Positions 1 to 8,182 of a stretch of 64,000 nucleotides of DNA are shown here, in pieces. Position 1 is the stretch's first letter, and every line of letters begins with the position of its first letter. The translations under genes and the position numbers were made by a program. Origin of the DNA: Arthrobacter sp. NicSoilC5 (GTDB lineage: Bacteria; Actinomycetota; Actinomycetes; Actinomycetales; Micrococcaceae); assembly GCF_019977395.1 (NCBI RefSeq), contig NZ_AP024660.1:2852001-2916000 (forward strand). Reading direction: 5' to 3'. The notes under the pieces were generated by a model that had not been told where the DNA came from, ran no database searches, and was given only the letters and a program-made list of their open reading frames with translations.

Positions 1-1
1 C

Positions 2-646
2 ATCCTGGGCAGCCGCACCGATGTCACGGTGCACTTCACCAGGATCCCGGTCACCCGCATCGCCCTGGACGATTCCTCCAACCGGCAGTTCGACCCCGCC
101 GTCATGGAGGAGGCAGCCAGGCTGCTGGCGACGGCGGATGTGGACGTGATTGCCTGGAACGGCACCTCGGGTTCATGGCTGGGGTCAGCCCACGACCAGG
201 AACTGGCCGGCGGGATCACTGCCGCCACCGGGATCCCGGCCACCACCTCCACGCTGGCCTACCTTGAGGCCTTCCGGGCCTTCGGCACCGAGCGGATCGG
301 CCTCTTCACGCCCTATACCGGGGACGTGAACCACCAGGTCATCGCGTCCTACGAGCGTGAAGGCATCAAGACCGTGGACCACCGGGCGCTGGGCCTGAGC
401 GACAACGAGTCCTTTGCCCGGGTGACCGACGACGAGATGCGCCCGGGCTCCCTGGAACTGGCTGCCGCGGCACCGGACGCACTGGTGTACCTGTGCACCA
501 ACCTTTACGGAGCCAACATCACCGCAGAGATCGAGGAAGCCACCGGCATTCCCGTGCTGGACTCCGTGGCCGTCACCCTCTGGCACGCCCTGAAACTGGC
601 AGGCGCGCCGTTGCTGGACCCACGCTGGGGACGGCTGCTGGGCTAG
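2..646 (+). CDS. Asp/Glu racemase-fold protein (maleate isomerase / arylmalonate decarboxylase-like), 5' truncated
   Basis: The frame is open from the first bases of the window, so the true start lies to the left and about 214 codons are visible. The protein resembles the Asp/Glu/hydantoin racemase superfamily, which contains maleate cis-trans isomerases and arylmalonate decarboxylases. These enzymes use two cysteines, one per lobe. The second is visible in YLCTNLYGA, but the position expected for the first reads WNGTSGSW, with glycine instead of cysteine. Arylmalonate decarboxylase has the same Gly/Cys arrangement, so a decarboxylase or a one-base isomerase is possible. The substrate is unknown. 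It sits 37 bases from the convergent lipid kinase gene. Confidence 0.7.
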   Translation: MLGSRTDVTVHFTRIPVTRIALDDSSNRQFDPAVMEEAARLLATADVDVIAWNGTSGSWLGSAHDQELAGGITAATGIPATTSTLAYLEAFRAFGTERIGLFTPYTGDVNHQVIASYEREGIKTVDHRALGLSDNESFARVTDDEMRPGSLELAAAAPDALVYLCTNLYGANITAEIEEATGIPVLDSVAVTLWHALKLAGAPLLDPRWGRLLG

Positions 647-683
647 CGGACCTGCCCCAAAACCTCCCTGAAGCAGCAGGCCC

Positions 684-1604
684 CTACATGCGCAGGGTGA
701 GGGCCCCGGGCTCCATGGTCATGAGCACGTGCTTGCCCTCGCCCTCGTGGTCTCCGTCCAGCTGGTAGTCGTCCTTGTGCTCCAGCGTGATCTCAACGGT
801 CTTGCCCTGGAAGTACTCCACGGCGGTGTCCCTGTTCTTGCCCTTGCCGATGATGCCGGCCAGCACGGACAGCCAGCCCAGCTTGCCGTGGTGCGGCGCC
901 AGGACGGCAATGTCCAGCAGGCCGTCGTCCACCTTGGCGTCCGGGAAGATCTCCAGGCCGCCCTGGACCTTGCCGCAGTTGCCCACCATCACGCTGCGGA
1001 CGCCCCGGTGCACCACTTGCTTGCCGTCGATCACCACGGTGGCCTTGACGGGTTTGCCGGGCAGGTTCCTGATCCCGGCGTCCACGTAGGCGAGCCAGCC
1101 CACCTTGTCCTTCAGGTCCTCATTGGTGTCCGCCATGATGGTGGCGTCGTAACCCATGCCGGCCATGACCAGGAACAGCTGGTCCTTATCCGGGTCGCTG
1201 CGGCGGGCGCGGACCACGTCGATCTTCCGTTCGGTACCGATCAGGGCGCCGGCCATGGCGCCGTCGTAGTCGGTGACGTCCATGCCCAGGTTGCGGGCCA
1301 ACAGGTTGCCGGTTCCCAGGGGCAGCAGGCCCATGGGGGTATCGCCGCCGGACAGCACCTCGGCGACGCAACGGACAGTACCGTCGCCGCCGGCCGCGAT
1401 GACGATGTCCGCGCCCTGCGCCAGCGCTTCCTTGGCCTGGCCCACCCCGGGGTCCTCCTTGGTGGTTTCCAGCCAGATGGCTTCGCCCCAGCCGTTTTCC
1501 ACGCAGTGCTTGGCCACCAGGCCGCGCACGTCGATGTCCACCGGCTTGGCGGGATTGACGATGATGGCGGCACGTTTGGGCGAAGTGGAGCTGGTCTCAG
1601 TCAT
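684..1604 (-). CDS. Diacylglycerol kinase family lipid kinase
   Basis: This 306-residue protein has the DAGK catalytic domain. The N-terminal strand IIVNPAKP is followed by the nucleotide-binding GGDGTVRCVAEVL loop and then LLPLGTGNLLARNLGM, the diagnostic G-T-G-N motif. The family phosphorylates diacylglycerol or related lipids (YegS/DgkB/BmrU group) with ATP at the inner membrane face. Length matches soluble DgkB-type enzymes and there is no membrane segment. The ATG at 1602-1604 is used. The gene stands alone between convergent and same-strand neighbours, so its lipid substrate cannot be told from context. Confidence 0.88.
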   Translation of the reverse strand: MTETSSTSPKRAAIIVNPAKPVDIDVRGLVAKHCVENGWGEAIWLETTKEDPGVGQAKEALAQGADIVIAAGGDGTVRCVAEVLSGGDTPMGLLPLGTGNLLARNLGMDVTDYDGAMAGALIGTERKIDVVRARRSDPDKDQLFLVMAGMGYDATIMADTNEDLKDKVGWLAYVDAGIRNLPGKPVKATVVIDGKQVVHRGVRSVMVGNCGKVQGGLEIFPDAKVDDGLLDIAVLAPHHGKLGWLSVLAGIIGKGKNRDTAVEYFQGKTVEITLEHKDDYQLDGDHEGEGKHVLMTMEPGALTLRM

Positions 1605-1687
1605 GGCGTCCTCTAATGGCGAATGGAAAGCAGGCTTCTGAAAGAAGGGTATCCCGCCGCGGGGGCGGTCCGGCGCAGCGCGGCGGC

Positions 1688-3061
1688 CTACAACGCCTTG
1701 ACCGCACCCAGCACCTGGGCAAGGGAGTCCTTGGCGTCACCAAACAGCAGGGAGGTCTGGGGCTCGTACAGCAGGTCGTTTTCGATGCCGGCGAAGCCCG
1801 GGCGCATGGAGCGCTTCAGGAACACCACCTGCCGCGCCTGGGCCACTTCCAGGATGGGCATGCCGTAAATCGGCGACCCGGAGGACGTCTTGGCGGCCGG
1901 ATTCACGACGTCGTTGGCGCCTACCACCAGGGCCACATCGGTGGTCTTGAACTCCGGGTTGATCTCGCCCATCTCCTTGAGCGACTCGTAGGGCACGTTG
2001 GCTTCCGCCAGGAGGACGTTCATGTGGCCGGGCATCCGGCCGGCCACGGGATGGATGGCGAAGTCCACCTCGATGCCCCGGGCTTCCAAGGCCAGCGCCA
2101 GTTCCGCGGCCGTGTGCTGGCCCTGTGCCACCGCCAGCCCGTAGCCGGGGACGATAATCACCCGCTGGGCGTACCCCAGCAGGACTGCCACGTCCTCCGG
2201 TGAAGACGAGCGGACCGGACGCCCGCTCACAGCCGTGGACCCCGCCGTCGAACCTCCCCGGAAAGCCCCGAACAGGATGCCCGCCACGCTCCGGCCCATG
2301 GCAGCCGCCATGGCACGGGTGAGGATGGTGCCGGAGGCTCCCACCAGGGTGCCGGCCACCACCAGCAGGACGTTGCCCAGCACCAGGCCCGATGCCGCGA
2401 CGGCCAGGCCGGTGAAGGCGTTCAGCAGCGAGATGACGATGGGCACATCGGCGCCGCCCACGGGCAGCACCAGCAGCACGCCGGCGGCCAGGCCCAGGGC
2501 CAGCAACAGCGCCGCGAGCGGCAGCGAAGCGGTGAGGACCACGGCGACGCCGGCGGCGATAGCGGCCAGGAGGACCACAGCCATCACCACGGGAAGGCCC
2601 GGAAAGACGACAGGCCGGGTGGTCATCAGTTCCTGCAGCTTGGCGAACGTGACGCCTGATCCGGCGAAGGACACAGCCCCCACCAGGAGCGTGAAGACGA
2701 TCGCCACCCGCATCCAGGGGTTGTCCGCATGCCCCAACTCCAGGAGCGCCACCAGGGCTGCCGCGCCGCCGCCCACCCCGTTGAAGAGCGCCACCAGCTG
2801 TGGCATCTGCGTCATCTTCACCCGCCGGGCCACGGGCGCCGCCACCGCGGAACCCACGGCGATGGCGGCCAGGATCCAGGGGATGTTCTCCAGCCGGGCG
2901 GACAGGAAGACAGTGACGACGGCGATCAGCGCACCGAGTGCCCCCACCAGGTTTCCGCGGCGGGCCGTCCGCGGGGAACTGAGTCCGCGCAGGGCCAGGA
3001 TGAAGCAGACCGCAGCGGCGAGGTAAAGCAGGGAAGTCCAGACGGGGTCGAGGAGGCTCAT
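1688..3061 (-). CDS. pntB: NAD(P) transhydrogenase subunit beta
   Basis: PntB (457 residues) carries most of the proton channel and the NADP(H)-binding domain III of the proton-translocating transhydrogenase, which makes NADPH from NADH using the proton gradient. The N-terminal half has about nine hydrophobic segments starting at MSLLDPVWTSLLYLAAAV. The C-terminal half contains the GYGLAVAQGQH NADP-binding motif and ends in FGDAKDSLAQVLGAVKAL, typical of the family. The ATG at 3059-3061 overlaps the pntAb stop as ATGA, so translation is probably coupled. The frame stays open upstream to 3499, but that part reads as an alternative frame of the preceding genes. Confidence 0.95.
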   Translation of the reverse strand: MSLLDPVWTSLLYLAAAVCFILALRGLSSPRTARRGNLVGALGALIAVVTVFLSARLENIPWILAAIAVGSAVAAPVARRVKMTQMPQLVALFNGVGGGAAALVALLELGHADNPWMRVAIVFTLLVGAVSFAGSGVTFAKLQELMTTRPVVFPGLPVVMAVVLLAAIAAGVAVVLTASLPLAALLLALGLAAGVLLVLPVGGADVPIVISLLNAFTGLAVAASGLVLGNVLLVVAGTLVGASGTILTRAMAAAMGRSVAGILFGAFRGGSTAGSTAVSGRPVRSSSPEDVAVLLGYAQRVIIVPGYGLAVAQGQHTAAELALALEARGIEVDFAIHPVAGRMPGHMNVLLAEANVPYESLKEMGEINPEFKTTDVALVVGANDVVNPAAKTSSGSPIYGMPILEVAQARQVVFLKRSMRPGFAGIENDLLYEPQTSLLFGDAKDSLAQVLGAVKAL

Positions 3062-3378
3062 TTGCTGCCTGCCTTGGGCTGGGCGCCCGCCTTCACGGCG
3101 TCCTTTTTGCCGTGGAACATGTGCAGCATCCGGTCCGTCACCACGAACCCGCCCACCAGGTTGGCCGTGGCAAGGACGACGGCGAGCAGCGCCACCGCGA
3201 GCACCCAGGGGTCCGCTGCCTGGCCGGCGACAATGATGGCCCCCACCAGGATGATCCCGTGGATGGCGTTGGCGCCGGACATCAGGGGCGTGTGCAGGGT
3301 GCTGGAGACTTTGGAGACCACCTCGAAGCCAACGAACACCGCCAGCACGGTGATGGTCAGCAGCGCGATCCCGTCCAT
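3058..3378 (-). CDS. pntAb: NAD(P) transhydrogenase subunit alpha, membrane part
   Basis: This 106-residue protein corresponds to the membrane C-terminal part of PntA, encoded separately as in many bacteria with a split alpha subunit. It begins MDGIALLTITVLAVFVGF and has three to four transmembrane helices, with the conserved HTPLMSGANAIHGI stretch near residue 30. The ATG at 3376-3378 shares one base with the pntAa stop (TGATG), and its own stop overlaps the pntB start. A charged lysine-rich tail follows the last helix. It assembles with PntAa and PntB in the cytoplasmic membrane. Confidence 0.93.
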   Translation of the reverse strand: MDGIALLTITVLAVFVGFEVVSKVSSTLHTPLMSGANAIHGIILVGAIIVAGQAADPWVLAVALLAVVLATANLVGGFVVTDRMLHMFHGKKDAVKAGAQPKAGSK

Positions 3379-4556
3379 CAGCGCGCTCCTTCCTGCCCGG
3401 CCGCAGCCGTGGCCGTCCGTGCCGCCAGCAGGTCCGCGGTGGGCTGGTGCCGCACTTCCCCGGCGTGGGTGAGGCATGCGCCGGCCACCACTTCGTCACT
3501 GAAATCCAGCGCGAGGGTCCCGTCGCGGACCAGGAGGGCCAGCAGGTTGGCCACGTTCTTGGCGTAGAGGCGTGAGGCGTCCGATGCCATGGCGGAGGCG
3601 GGGTCTTTCAGCCCCACCAGGGTGATGTGGCCCGTTCCGTCGGCGGTGGGGATGGGGATGTCCCGGCCGGGCACGGAGCCCTCCACGTTGCCGCCGGACT
3701 CGGCGGCGAGGTCGACGACGACCGACCCCGGGCGCATGCCCTGCACCATCCCGCGGGTCACCAGGAGGGGCGCCGGGCGCCCGGGGACGGCCGCCGTCGT
3801 AATCAGGACGTCCGACTGCGCCACGTGGGGTGCCAACAGCTGACGCTGCCGCGTGCCGGCGTCGGAACTCAGCTGCCTGGCGTAGCCGCCGGCCGCTTCA
3901 GCGGTTTCGAGGTCCAGCCGGATAAAGGTGCCGCCCATCGAGGCGACCTCGTCGGCGGAGGCGGGGCGGATGTCGTTGGCGAAGACCCGTGCCCCGAGCC
4001 GCTTGGCGGTGCCGATGGCCTGCAGCCCTGCCACGCCGGCGCCGAGCACCAGGACGCGGGCCGGCGGGATGGTTCCCGCCGCGGTCATGTACAGCGGGAA
4101 GAACCGGGGAAGCCTGATGGCTGCCTCCAGGACGCACCGGTAACCGGCTACCAGGGCCTGGGAGGTCAGGGCGTCCATGGACTGGGCGCGGGAGATGCGG
4201 GGCACCAGTTCCAGGGCGAAGGAAGTCACTCCGGTGTCAGCGAGCGCCTGCACCGCGGGCAGTTCGGACGATGGCGACGCGAGGCCCACCGTCACGGCTC
4301 CCCTTGGCAGGGACGCGGCAGTGTGCGGGTCAAGGGGCCGGACGTGGGCCAGGACATCCAAGGCTGAGGTGTCCAGTACAGGGACGATGGTGGCGCCGGC
4401 CTGCTGGTAGGCGGGATCGGCATGTCCCGCGCCGTCCCCTGCCCCGGTTTCCACCAGGACGTCCAGTCCCATCCCCGCCAGCTCCCTGACAGTATCCGGA
4501 GTGGCGGCGACACGCCGCTCGCCCTCCCTGCGTTCCCGCGGAATCCCCAGTTTCAC
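3378..4556 (-). CDS. pntAa: NAD(P) transhydrogenase subunit alpha, NAD-binding part
   Basis: This 392-residue soluble subunit binds NAD(H) and passes hydride to PntB. It begins KLGIPRERREGERRVAATPDTV, the alanine dehydrogenase/PNT N-terminal signature, and has the Rossmann motif VLVLGAGVAGLQAIGTAKRLGA near residue 170. The start is a GTG at 4554-4556. It is the first gene of the pntAa-pntAb-pntB operon, all linked by one- to four-base overlaps. The leader upstream has a short perfect hairpin (GTGCAGC at 4583-4589 and GCTGCAC at 4596-4602) of unknown role. Confidence 0.95.
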   Translation of the reverse strand: MKLGIPRERREGERRVAATPDTVRELAGMGLDVLVETGAGDGAGHADPAYQQAGATIVPVLDTSALDVLAHVRPLDPHTAASLPRGAVTVGLASPSSELPAVQALADTGVTSFALELVPRISRAQSMDALTSQALVAGYRCVLEAAIRLPRFFPLYMTAAGTIPPARVLVLGAGVAGLQAIGTAKRLGARVFANDIRPASADEVASMGGTFIRLDLETAEAAGGYARQLSSDAGTRQRQLLAPHVAQSDVLITTAAVPGRPAPLLVTRGMVQGMRPGSVVVDLAAESGGNVEGSVPGRDIPIPTADGTGHITLVGLKDPASAMASDASRLYAKNVANLLALLVRDGTLALDFSDEVVAGACLTHAGEVRHQPTADLLAARTATAAAGQEGAR

Positions 4557-4729
4557 CCGCCGACTCCTCTTCCTGACGAGCTGTGCAGCGGCTCTGCTGC
4601 ACGCAGTTGGGTTGAGTCTAGAGCGCGGCGGCCCTCGGCGGGAGTAGTCGGCGGGGAGCTTGTGGGTAACGATTCGCCTGTCAGCGCGCGTCCTCCCGGG
4701 GCTGGGCGTCCCTTGGCGCGGCGGGCGGG

Positions 4730-5386
4730 TTATTTGTTGCTGGCGCGGATGGCGTCCGCCACGCTTTCGAGATGGACGCGCATGGCCTCGGCGGCGGCGT
4801 CCGCGTCATGGGCGCAGACGGCATCGATGACGGCAAGGTGCTGCGGGAGCGAGACGGCCGGGCGCCCCGGCTGGCGCGCCAGCCGGAACTGGAAGCGGAC
4901 CGCCTGTCCGCGCAGCCGCTGGATGGTTGCCGCGGCGGTCTTTTGCCCGCTCATGGCAATGATCTTTTCGTGCATCGCCTGGTTGCCTTCCGAGTAGGAC
5001 TCGCGGTCTCCGCGGTCCACGGCGCCCTTCATCCGGGCTGCCAGCTCCTGCAGTTCGGCGATGTCGCTGTCCGTGGCCCGTTCGGCTGCCTTGCGGGCAC
5101 AAAGGGCTTCCAGGGCTGCGCGCACCTCAGTGATCTCAACGGCCTCGTCCACCGAGACGGCGCGCACCCTGGCGCCCCGGTTCTGGACGCGTTCCACGAG
5201 GCCTTCAACGCTCAGCTCCGAGAGCGCCACCCTGATATTTCCCCGGCTGGCTCCATACTCGGCGGCGAGGTCGCCTTCCACCAGGCGCTGGTTGGGGACC
5301 AGTTCGCCGCTGACGATGGCGGTGCGCAGCAGCTCCGCGAGTTCGGCGGCGGTGAGGGTCCGGCCCGTTCCGTCCATGGTCTCCAC
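4730..5386 (-). CDS. GntR family transcriptional regulator, FCD (FadR) subgroup
   Basis: The protein (218 residues) has an N-terminal winged helix with LAAEYGASRGNIRVALSEL, the GntR recognition region. A helical C-terminal FCD ligand domain follows, in which HEKIIAMSG and QHLAVIDAVCAHD would supply metal-binding histidines. FCD regulators usually sense small carboxylic acids. It is divergent from the ligJ-ligK pair, so a ring-cleavage intermediate such as oxalomesaconate is a plausible effector (inference). The assigned start is GTG at 5386. An ATG at 5377 preceded by GGAG is an alternative. Confidence 0.88.
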   Translation of the reverse strand: METMDGTGRTLTAAELAELLRTAIVSGELVPNQRLVEGDLAAEYGASRGNIRVALSELSVEGLVERVQNRGARVRAVSVDEAVEITEVRAALEALCARKAAERATDSDIAELQELAARMKGAVDRGDRESYSEGNQAMHEKIIAMSGQKTAAATIQRLRGQAVRFQFRLARQPGRPAVSLPQHLAVIDAVCAHDADAAAEAMRVHLESVADAIRASNK

Positions 5387-5488
5387 AGCCCACCATCTCC
5401 CTGTTCAGCCGGTTGCCAATTTTGCTGACAATTTTCCGGATTCAGCGTACTCCAGACCCGGCCGCCCGGACCCCGTGCTGACCATTGA

Positions 5489-5510
5489 TTGTTAGCTATA
5501 TTGCTGACAA
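5489..5510. promoter_or_regulatory. Near-perfect palindrome in the GntR-ligJ intergenic region, probable GntR operator
   Basis: TTGTTAGC (5489-5496) and GCTGACAA (5503-5510) form an inverted repeat with one mismatch around a six-base TATATT spacer. The same half-site occurs at 5424-5431 (GCTGACAA), inside a CAATTTT direct repeat nearer the regulator. Position between divergent regulator and target genes suggests the operator for the GntR protein encoded at 4730-5386. Confidence 0.55.
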
Positions 5511-5579
5511 CATTTGCTTGTGCGGTTATCGAGTTAGCACGGCGTCGTTCTGCAGGCGCCCCTGCCAGGAGCATGCGCG

Positions 5580-6605
5580 ATGATTATTGACATCCACGGC
5601 CACTACACCACGGCCCCAGCCGCCCTTGGGGAGTGGCGCGAGCGCCAGGTGGCAGCGCTGCAGGATGCCTCGCCGCCCCCATCCCGTGCCGATGTGAAGA
5701 TCTCCGACGACGACCTGCGGGCGAGCATCGAGGCGAACCAGCTCCGGCTCATGGACGAGCGCGGCATCGACCTCACCGTCTTCTCGCCCCGGGCATCCTT
5801 CATGGCCCACCACATCGGGTCGTTTGAAACTTCCGCCGAGTGGGCTGCCATCTGCAACGAACTCTGCTACCGGGTCAGCATGCTCTATCCGGAGCGGTTC
5901 GTCCCGGCCGCGATGCTTCCGCAGTCCCCCGGCGTGGACCCGGCGACCTGCCTCCCTGAACTGACCCGCTGCGTGGAGGATTACGGGGCCGTGGCCCTTA
6001 ACCTGAACCCGGACCCGTCCGGCGGCCACTGGACTGCCCCGCCCCTGACGGACCGGTACTGGTACCCGGTCTACGAGAAGATGGTGGAGTACGGCATCCC
6101 CGCCATGGTCCACGTCAGCACCAGCGTCAATCCAGCCTTCCACACCACCGGCGCGCACTACCTCAACGCGGACACCACAGCGTTCATGCAGCTCATCCAG
6201 GGCGACCTGTTCGCGGACTTCCCCACCCTGAAACTCGTCATCCCCCACGGCGGCGGCGCAGTGCCGTACCACTGGGGACGTTTCCGCGGCCTTGCCATGG
6301 CACTGGGAAAGCCCGCACTGGAAGAACACCTCCTGCAGAACGTCTTTTTCGACACCTGCGTCTACCACCAGCCCGGAATCGACCTGCTGCTGGAAGTCAT
6401 CCCGACGCAGAACATCCTCTTCGCCTCCGAGATGATCGGCGCGGTCCGGGACATCGACCCGTGGACCGGCCACCACTTCGACGACACGGCACGCTACATC
6501 GACGACGCCGGCCTTGACGAGGCCGAACTGGGCGCCATCCAGGAACACAACGCACGCAACGTTTATCCACGCCTTGACGCCCTGCTCACGCAGCAGGGCC
6601 GGTGA
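5580..6605 (+). CDS. ligJ: 4-oxalomesaconate hydratase, amidohydrolase family (LigJ type)
   Basis: This 341-residue protein begins MIIDIHGHYTTAPAALGEW, close to the LigJ N-terminus (D-x-H-x-H metal motif). It also has the LVIPHGGGAVPYHWGRFRG block and the late FASEMIGAVRDIDPWTG region typical of this amidohydrolase subgroup. LigJ hydrates 4-oxalomesaconate to 4-carboxy-4-hydroxy-2-oxoadipate in protocatechuate 4,5-cleavage, and the same step serves gallate degradation. It is followed 19 bases later by the aldolase that uses its product. No LigAB, LigC or LigI lies in the window, so it probably works with the tautomerase homologue at 31341. Confidence 0.85.
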   Translation: MIIDIHGHYTTAPAALGEWRERQVAALQDASPPPSRADVKISDDDLRASIEANQLRLMDERGIDLTVFSPRASFMAHHIGSFETSAEWAAICNELCYRVSMLYPERFVPAAMLPQSPGVDPATCLPELTRCVEDYGAVALNLNPDPSGGHWTAPPLTDRYWYPVYEKMVEYGIPAMVHVSTSVNPAFHTTGAHYLNADTTAFMQLIQGDLFADFPTLKLVIPHGGGAVPYHWGRFRGLAMALGKPALEEHLLQNVFFDTCVYHQPGIDLLLEVIPTQNILFASEMIGAVRDIDPWTGHHFDDTARYIDDAGLDEAELGAIQEHNARNVYPRLDALLTQQGR

Positions 6606-6624
6606 CATGCCTTCGGAGGGAACA

Positions 6625-7311
6625 ATGATGCAGGAACTCGGCGTGGTCCACACCAATATCACCCGCGCCGGGGAAGACGCCGTCAAGGCCCTCTCCGCGT
6701 TCGGCGTCAGCACTGTGCATGAGGCCATGGGCCGCCTGGGGCTCATGCGGCCCTACATCCGCCCCGTCTACCCCGGCGCCACCCTGTGCGGCACCGCTGT
6801 CACCGTCCTGCTCCAGCCCGGCGACAACTGGATGCTGCACGTTGCAGCCGAACAGCTCCGGCCCGGAGACGTGGTGGTGGCAGGGTGCACCACGGAATGC
6901 GAGGACGGCTTCTTCGGCGAATTGCTGGCAACGTCGCTCCGGGCACAGGGCGCAGCCGGCCTGGTCATCGACGGCGGCTGCCGCGATGTCGCAGCACTCC
7001 AGGCCATGGACTTCCCCGTTTTCAGCCGCGCCATCAATTCCAAAGGCACTGTCAAGGCAACGCTCGGTTCCGTGAACGTCCCGGTGGTCTGCGCCAACGC
7101 ACTGGTCACCCCCGGGGACGTGGTGATTGCCGACGTCGACGGCGTGGTGGTGGTGCCCGCCGCCCGCGCCGCCGAAGTAGCGGCAGCCGCCAGGAAACGC
7201 GAAGAGAACGAAGAAGCCAAGCGCGGGCGCTTCGCAGCAGGAGAGCTCGGCCTGGACATCTACAACATGCGCGGACCGCTTGAAGCGGCGGGGCTGCGGT
7301 ACGTGGATTAA
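6625..7311 (+). CDS. ligK: 4-carboxy-4-hydroxy-2-oxoadipate aldolase, RraA fold
   Basis: This protein of 228 residues belongs to the RraA-like class II pyruvate aldolases (LigK/GalC/ProA). These split 4-carboxy-4-hydroxy-2-oxoadipate into pyruvate and oxaloacetate with a divalent metal. Visible signatures are the early HEAMGRLGLM stretch, the GDVVVAGCTTECEDGFFGELLATS block and GLVIDGGCRD, whose Arg-Asp pair is the substrate- and metal-binding motif. The start is one of two adjacent ATGs at 6625 and 6628 behind GGAGGG at 6615-6620. Its stop overlaps the stop of the convergent IclR gene. It forms an operon with ligJ. Confidence 0.85.
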   Translation: MMQELGVVHTNITRAGEDAVKALSAFGVSTVHEAMGRLGLMRPYIRPVYPGATLCGTAVTVLLQPGDNWMLHVAAEQLRPGDVVVAGCTTECEDGFFGELLATSLRAQGAAGLVIDGGCRDVAALQAMDFPVFSRAINSKGTVKATLGSVNVPVVCANALVTPGDVVIADVDGVVVVPAARAAEVAAAARKREENEEAKRGRFAAGELGLDIYNMRGPLEAAGLRYVD

Positions 7312-8087
7312 ACGGCGCGGACGGCAGGACCGCCGTAATCGAGTGCAATGCGCCGCGCGGCCTCCGTCAGCTGCGGGAGGACCGTTGCCTCGATATCCCG
7401 GGCCGCTGCCCGGTGTGTCTGCAGGGACACATTGGCCGCGGCAACAACCTCGTTTCCGCGGCGGACCGGGACGGCCACACCGCGCAGGCCCTCTTCGAGT
7501 TCCTGGGAGACCATGGACCAGCCCCTGGTCCGCGCCGCTTCCACCTCTGCCCTGAGGTCCTCCACACTGCCGATTGAGCGGTCGGTAAAGCGGCGCAGCT
7601 GGACCGACCGGAGGTACTCCTCCAGCTGTGGGCCAGGCAGCCCGGCAAGCAGGACGCGGCCCATGGAGGTTGCCCACGCCGGGAAGCGGGTCCCGACGGT
7701 GATGGAAACGCTGAGCAGCCCCGGAGACGGCACGCAGGCCACGTAGACCACGTCGCCGCCGTCGAGGATGCACAGGGCTGTTGTTTCATTGAGCTCCGCC
7801 GCCAGGTCCCTGAGATGGGGCTCGGCCACCCTGGGCAAGGTCAGGCCCGCGAGGTAGGAACGGCCGACGTCCAGGGACCGGGCCGTGAGTTCGAAGGCCG
7901 GCCCCTCGGCGCGGATGTACCCGAGGTCCGCCAGGGTCAGCAGGAAGCGGCGGGCGGAGGCACGGGTCATGTCCGTCCGGGCAGCCACCTGCGACACGGT
8001 CAGCCGGGGCTGGTCCGGAGTGAAAGCGAGCAGGACGTCGAATGCCTTCTCAACCGACTTCACGAAGTAGGCTGCCTGCTCCTCCAT
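7308..8087 (-). CDS. IclR family transcriptional regulator
   Basis: The 259-residue protein has the IclR layout: an N-terminal winged helix (LTVSQVAARTDMTRASARRFLLTL) and a C-terminal effector domain with the AWATSMGRVLLAGL and VVAAANVSLQTHR motifs. It is closely similar in sequence to the IclR protein at 10583 and shares the PcaR/PobR-type C-terminus, suggesting an aromatic or hydroaromatic acid as ligand. It lies 95 bases downstream of the minus-strand aroE-like gene. The pair faces the MHS transporter across a region with an IclR-like palindrome, so it may control that divergent promoter. Confidence 0.88.
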   Translation of the reverse strand: MEEQAAYFVKSVEKAFDVLLAFTPDQPRLTVSQVAARTDMTRASARRFLLTLADLGYIRAEGPAFELTARSLDVGRSYLAGLTLPRVAEPHLRDLAAELNETTALCILDGGDVVYVACVPSPGLLSVSITVGTRFPAWATSMGRVLLAGLPGPQLEEYLRSVQLRRFTDRSIGSVEDLRAEVEAARTRGWSMVSQELEEGLRGVAVPVRRGNEVVAAANVSLQTHRAAARDIEATVLPQLTEAARRIALDYGGPAVRAV

Positions 8088-8182
8088 TGACGTTGCTGTT
8101 CCTCTCTGAACGGTTGGCGTGCCTGCGCCGGCCTGCCGGCCTGCGGTGCCTGTTTGATCTTATCGTTCGGCGCGTCCGCCTT

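Noticed and set aside
729..1616. 295-codon plus-strand frame opposite the lipid kinase
   Set aside because: The opposite strand has a complete DAGK domain; this frame has no motif and a biased composition.
1688..3499. A single 603-codon frame that might suggest a fused pntAb-pntB protein
   Set aside because: The first 146 codons are another frame of pntAb and pntAa. The real pntB starts at 3061 and overlaps the separate pntAb gene.
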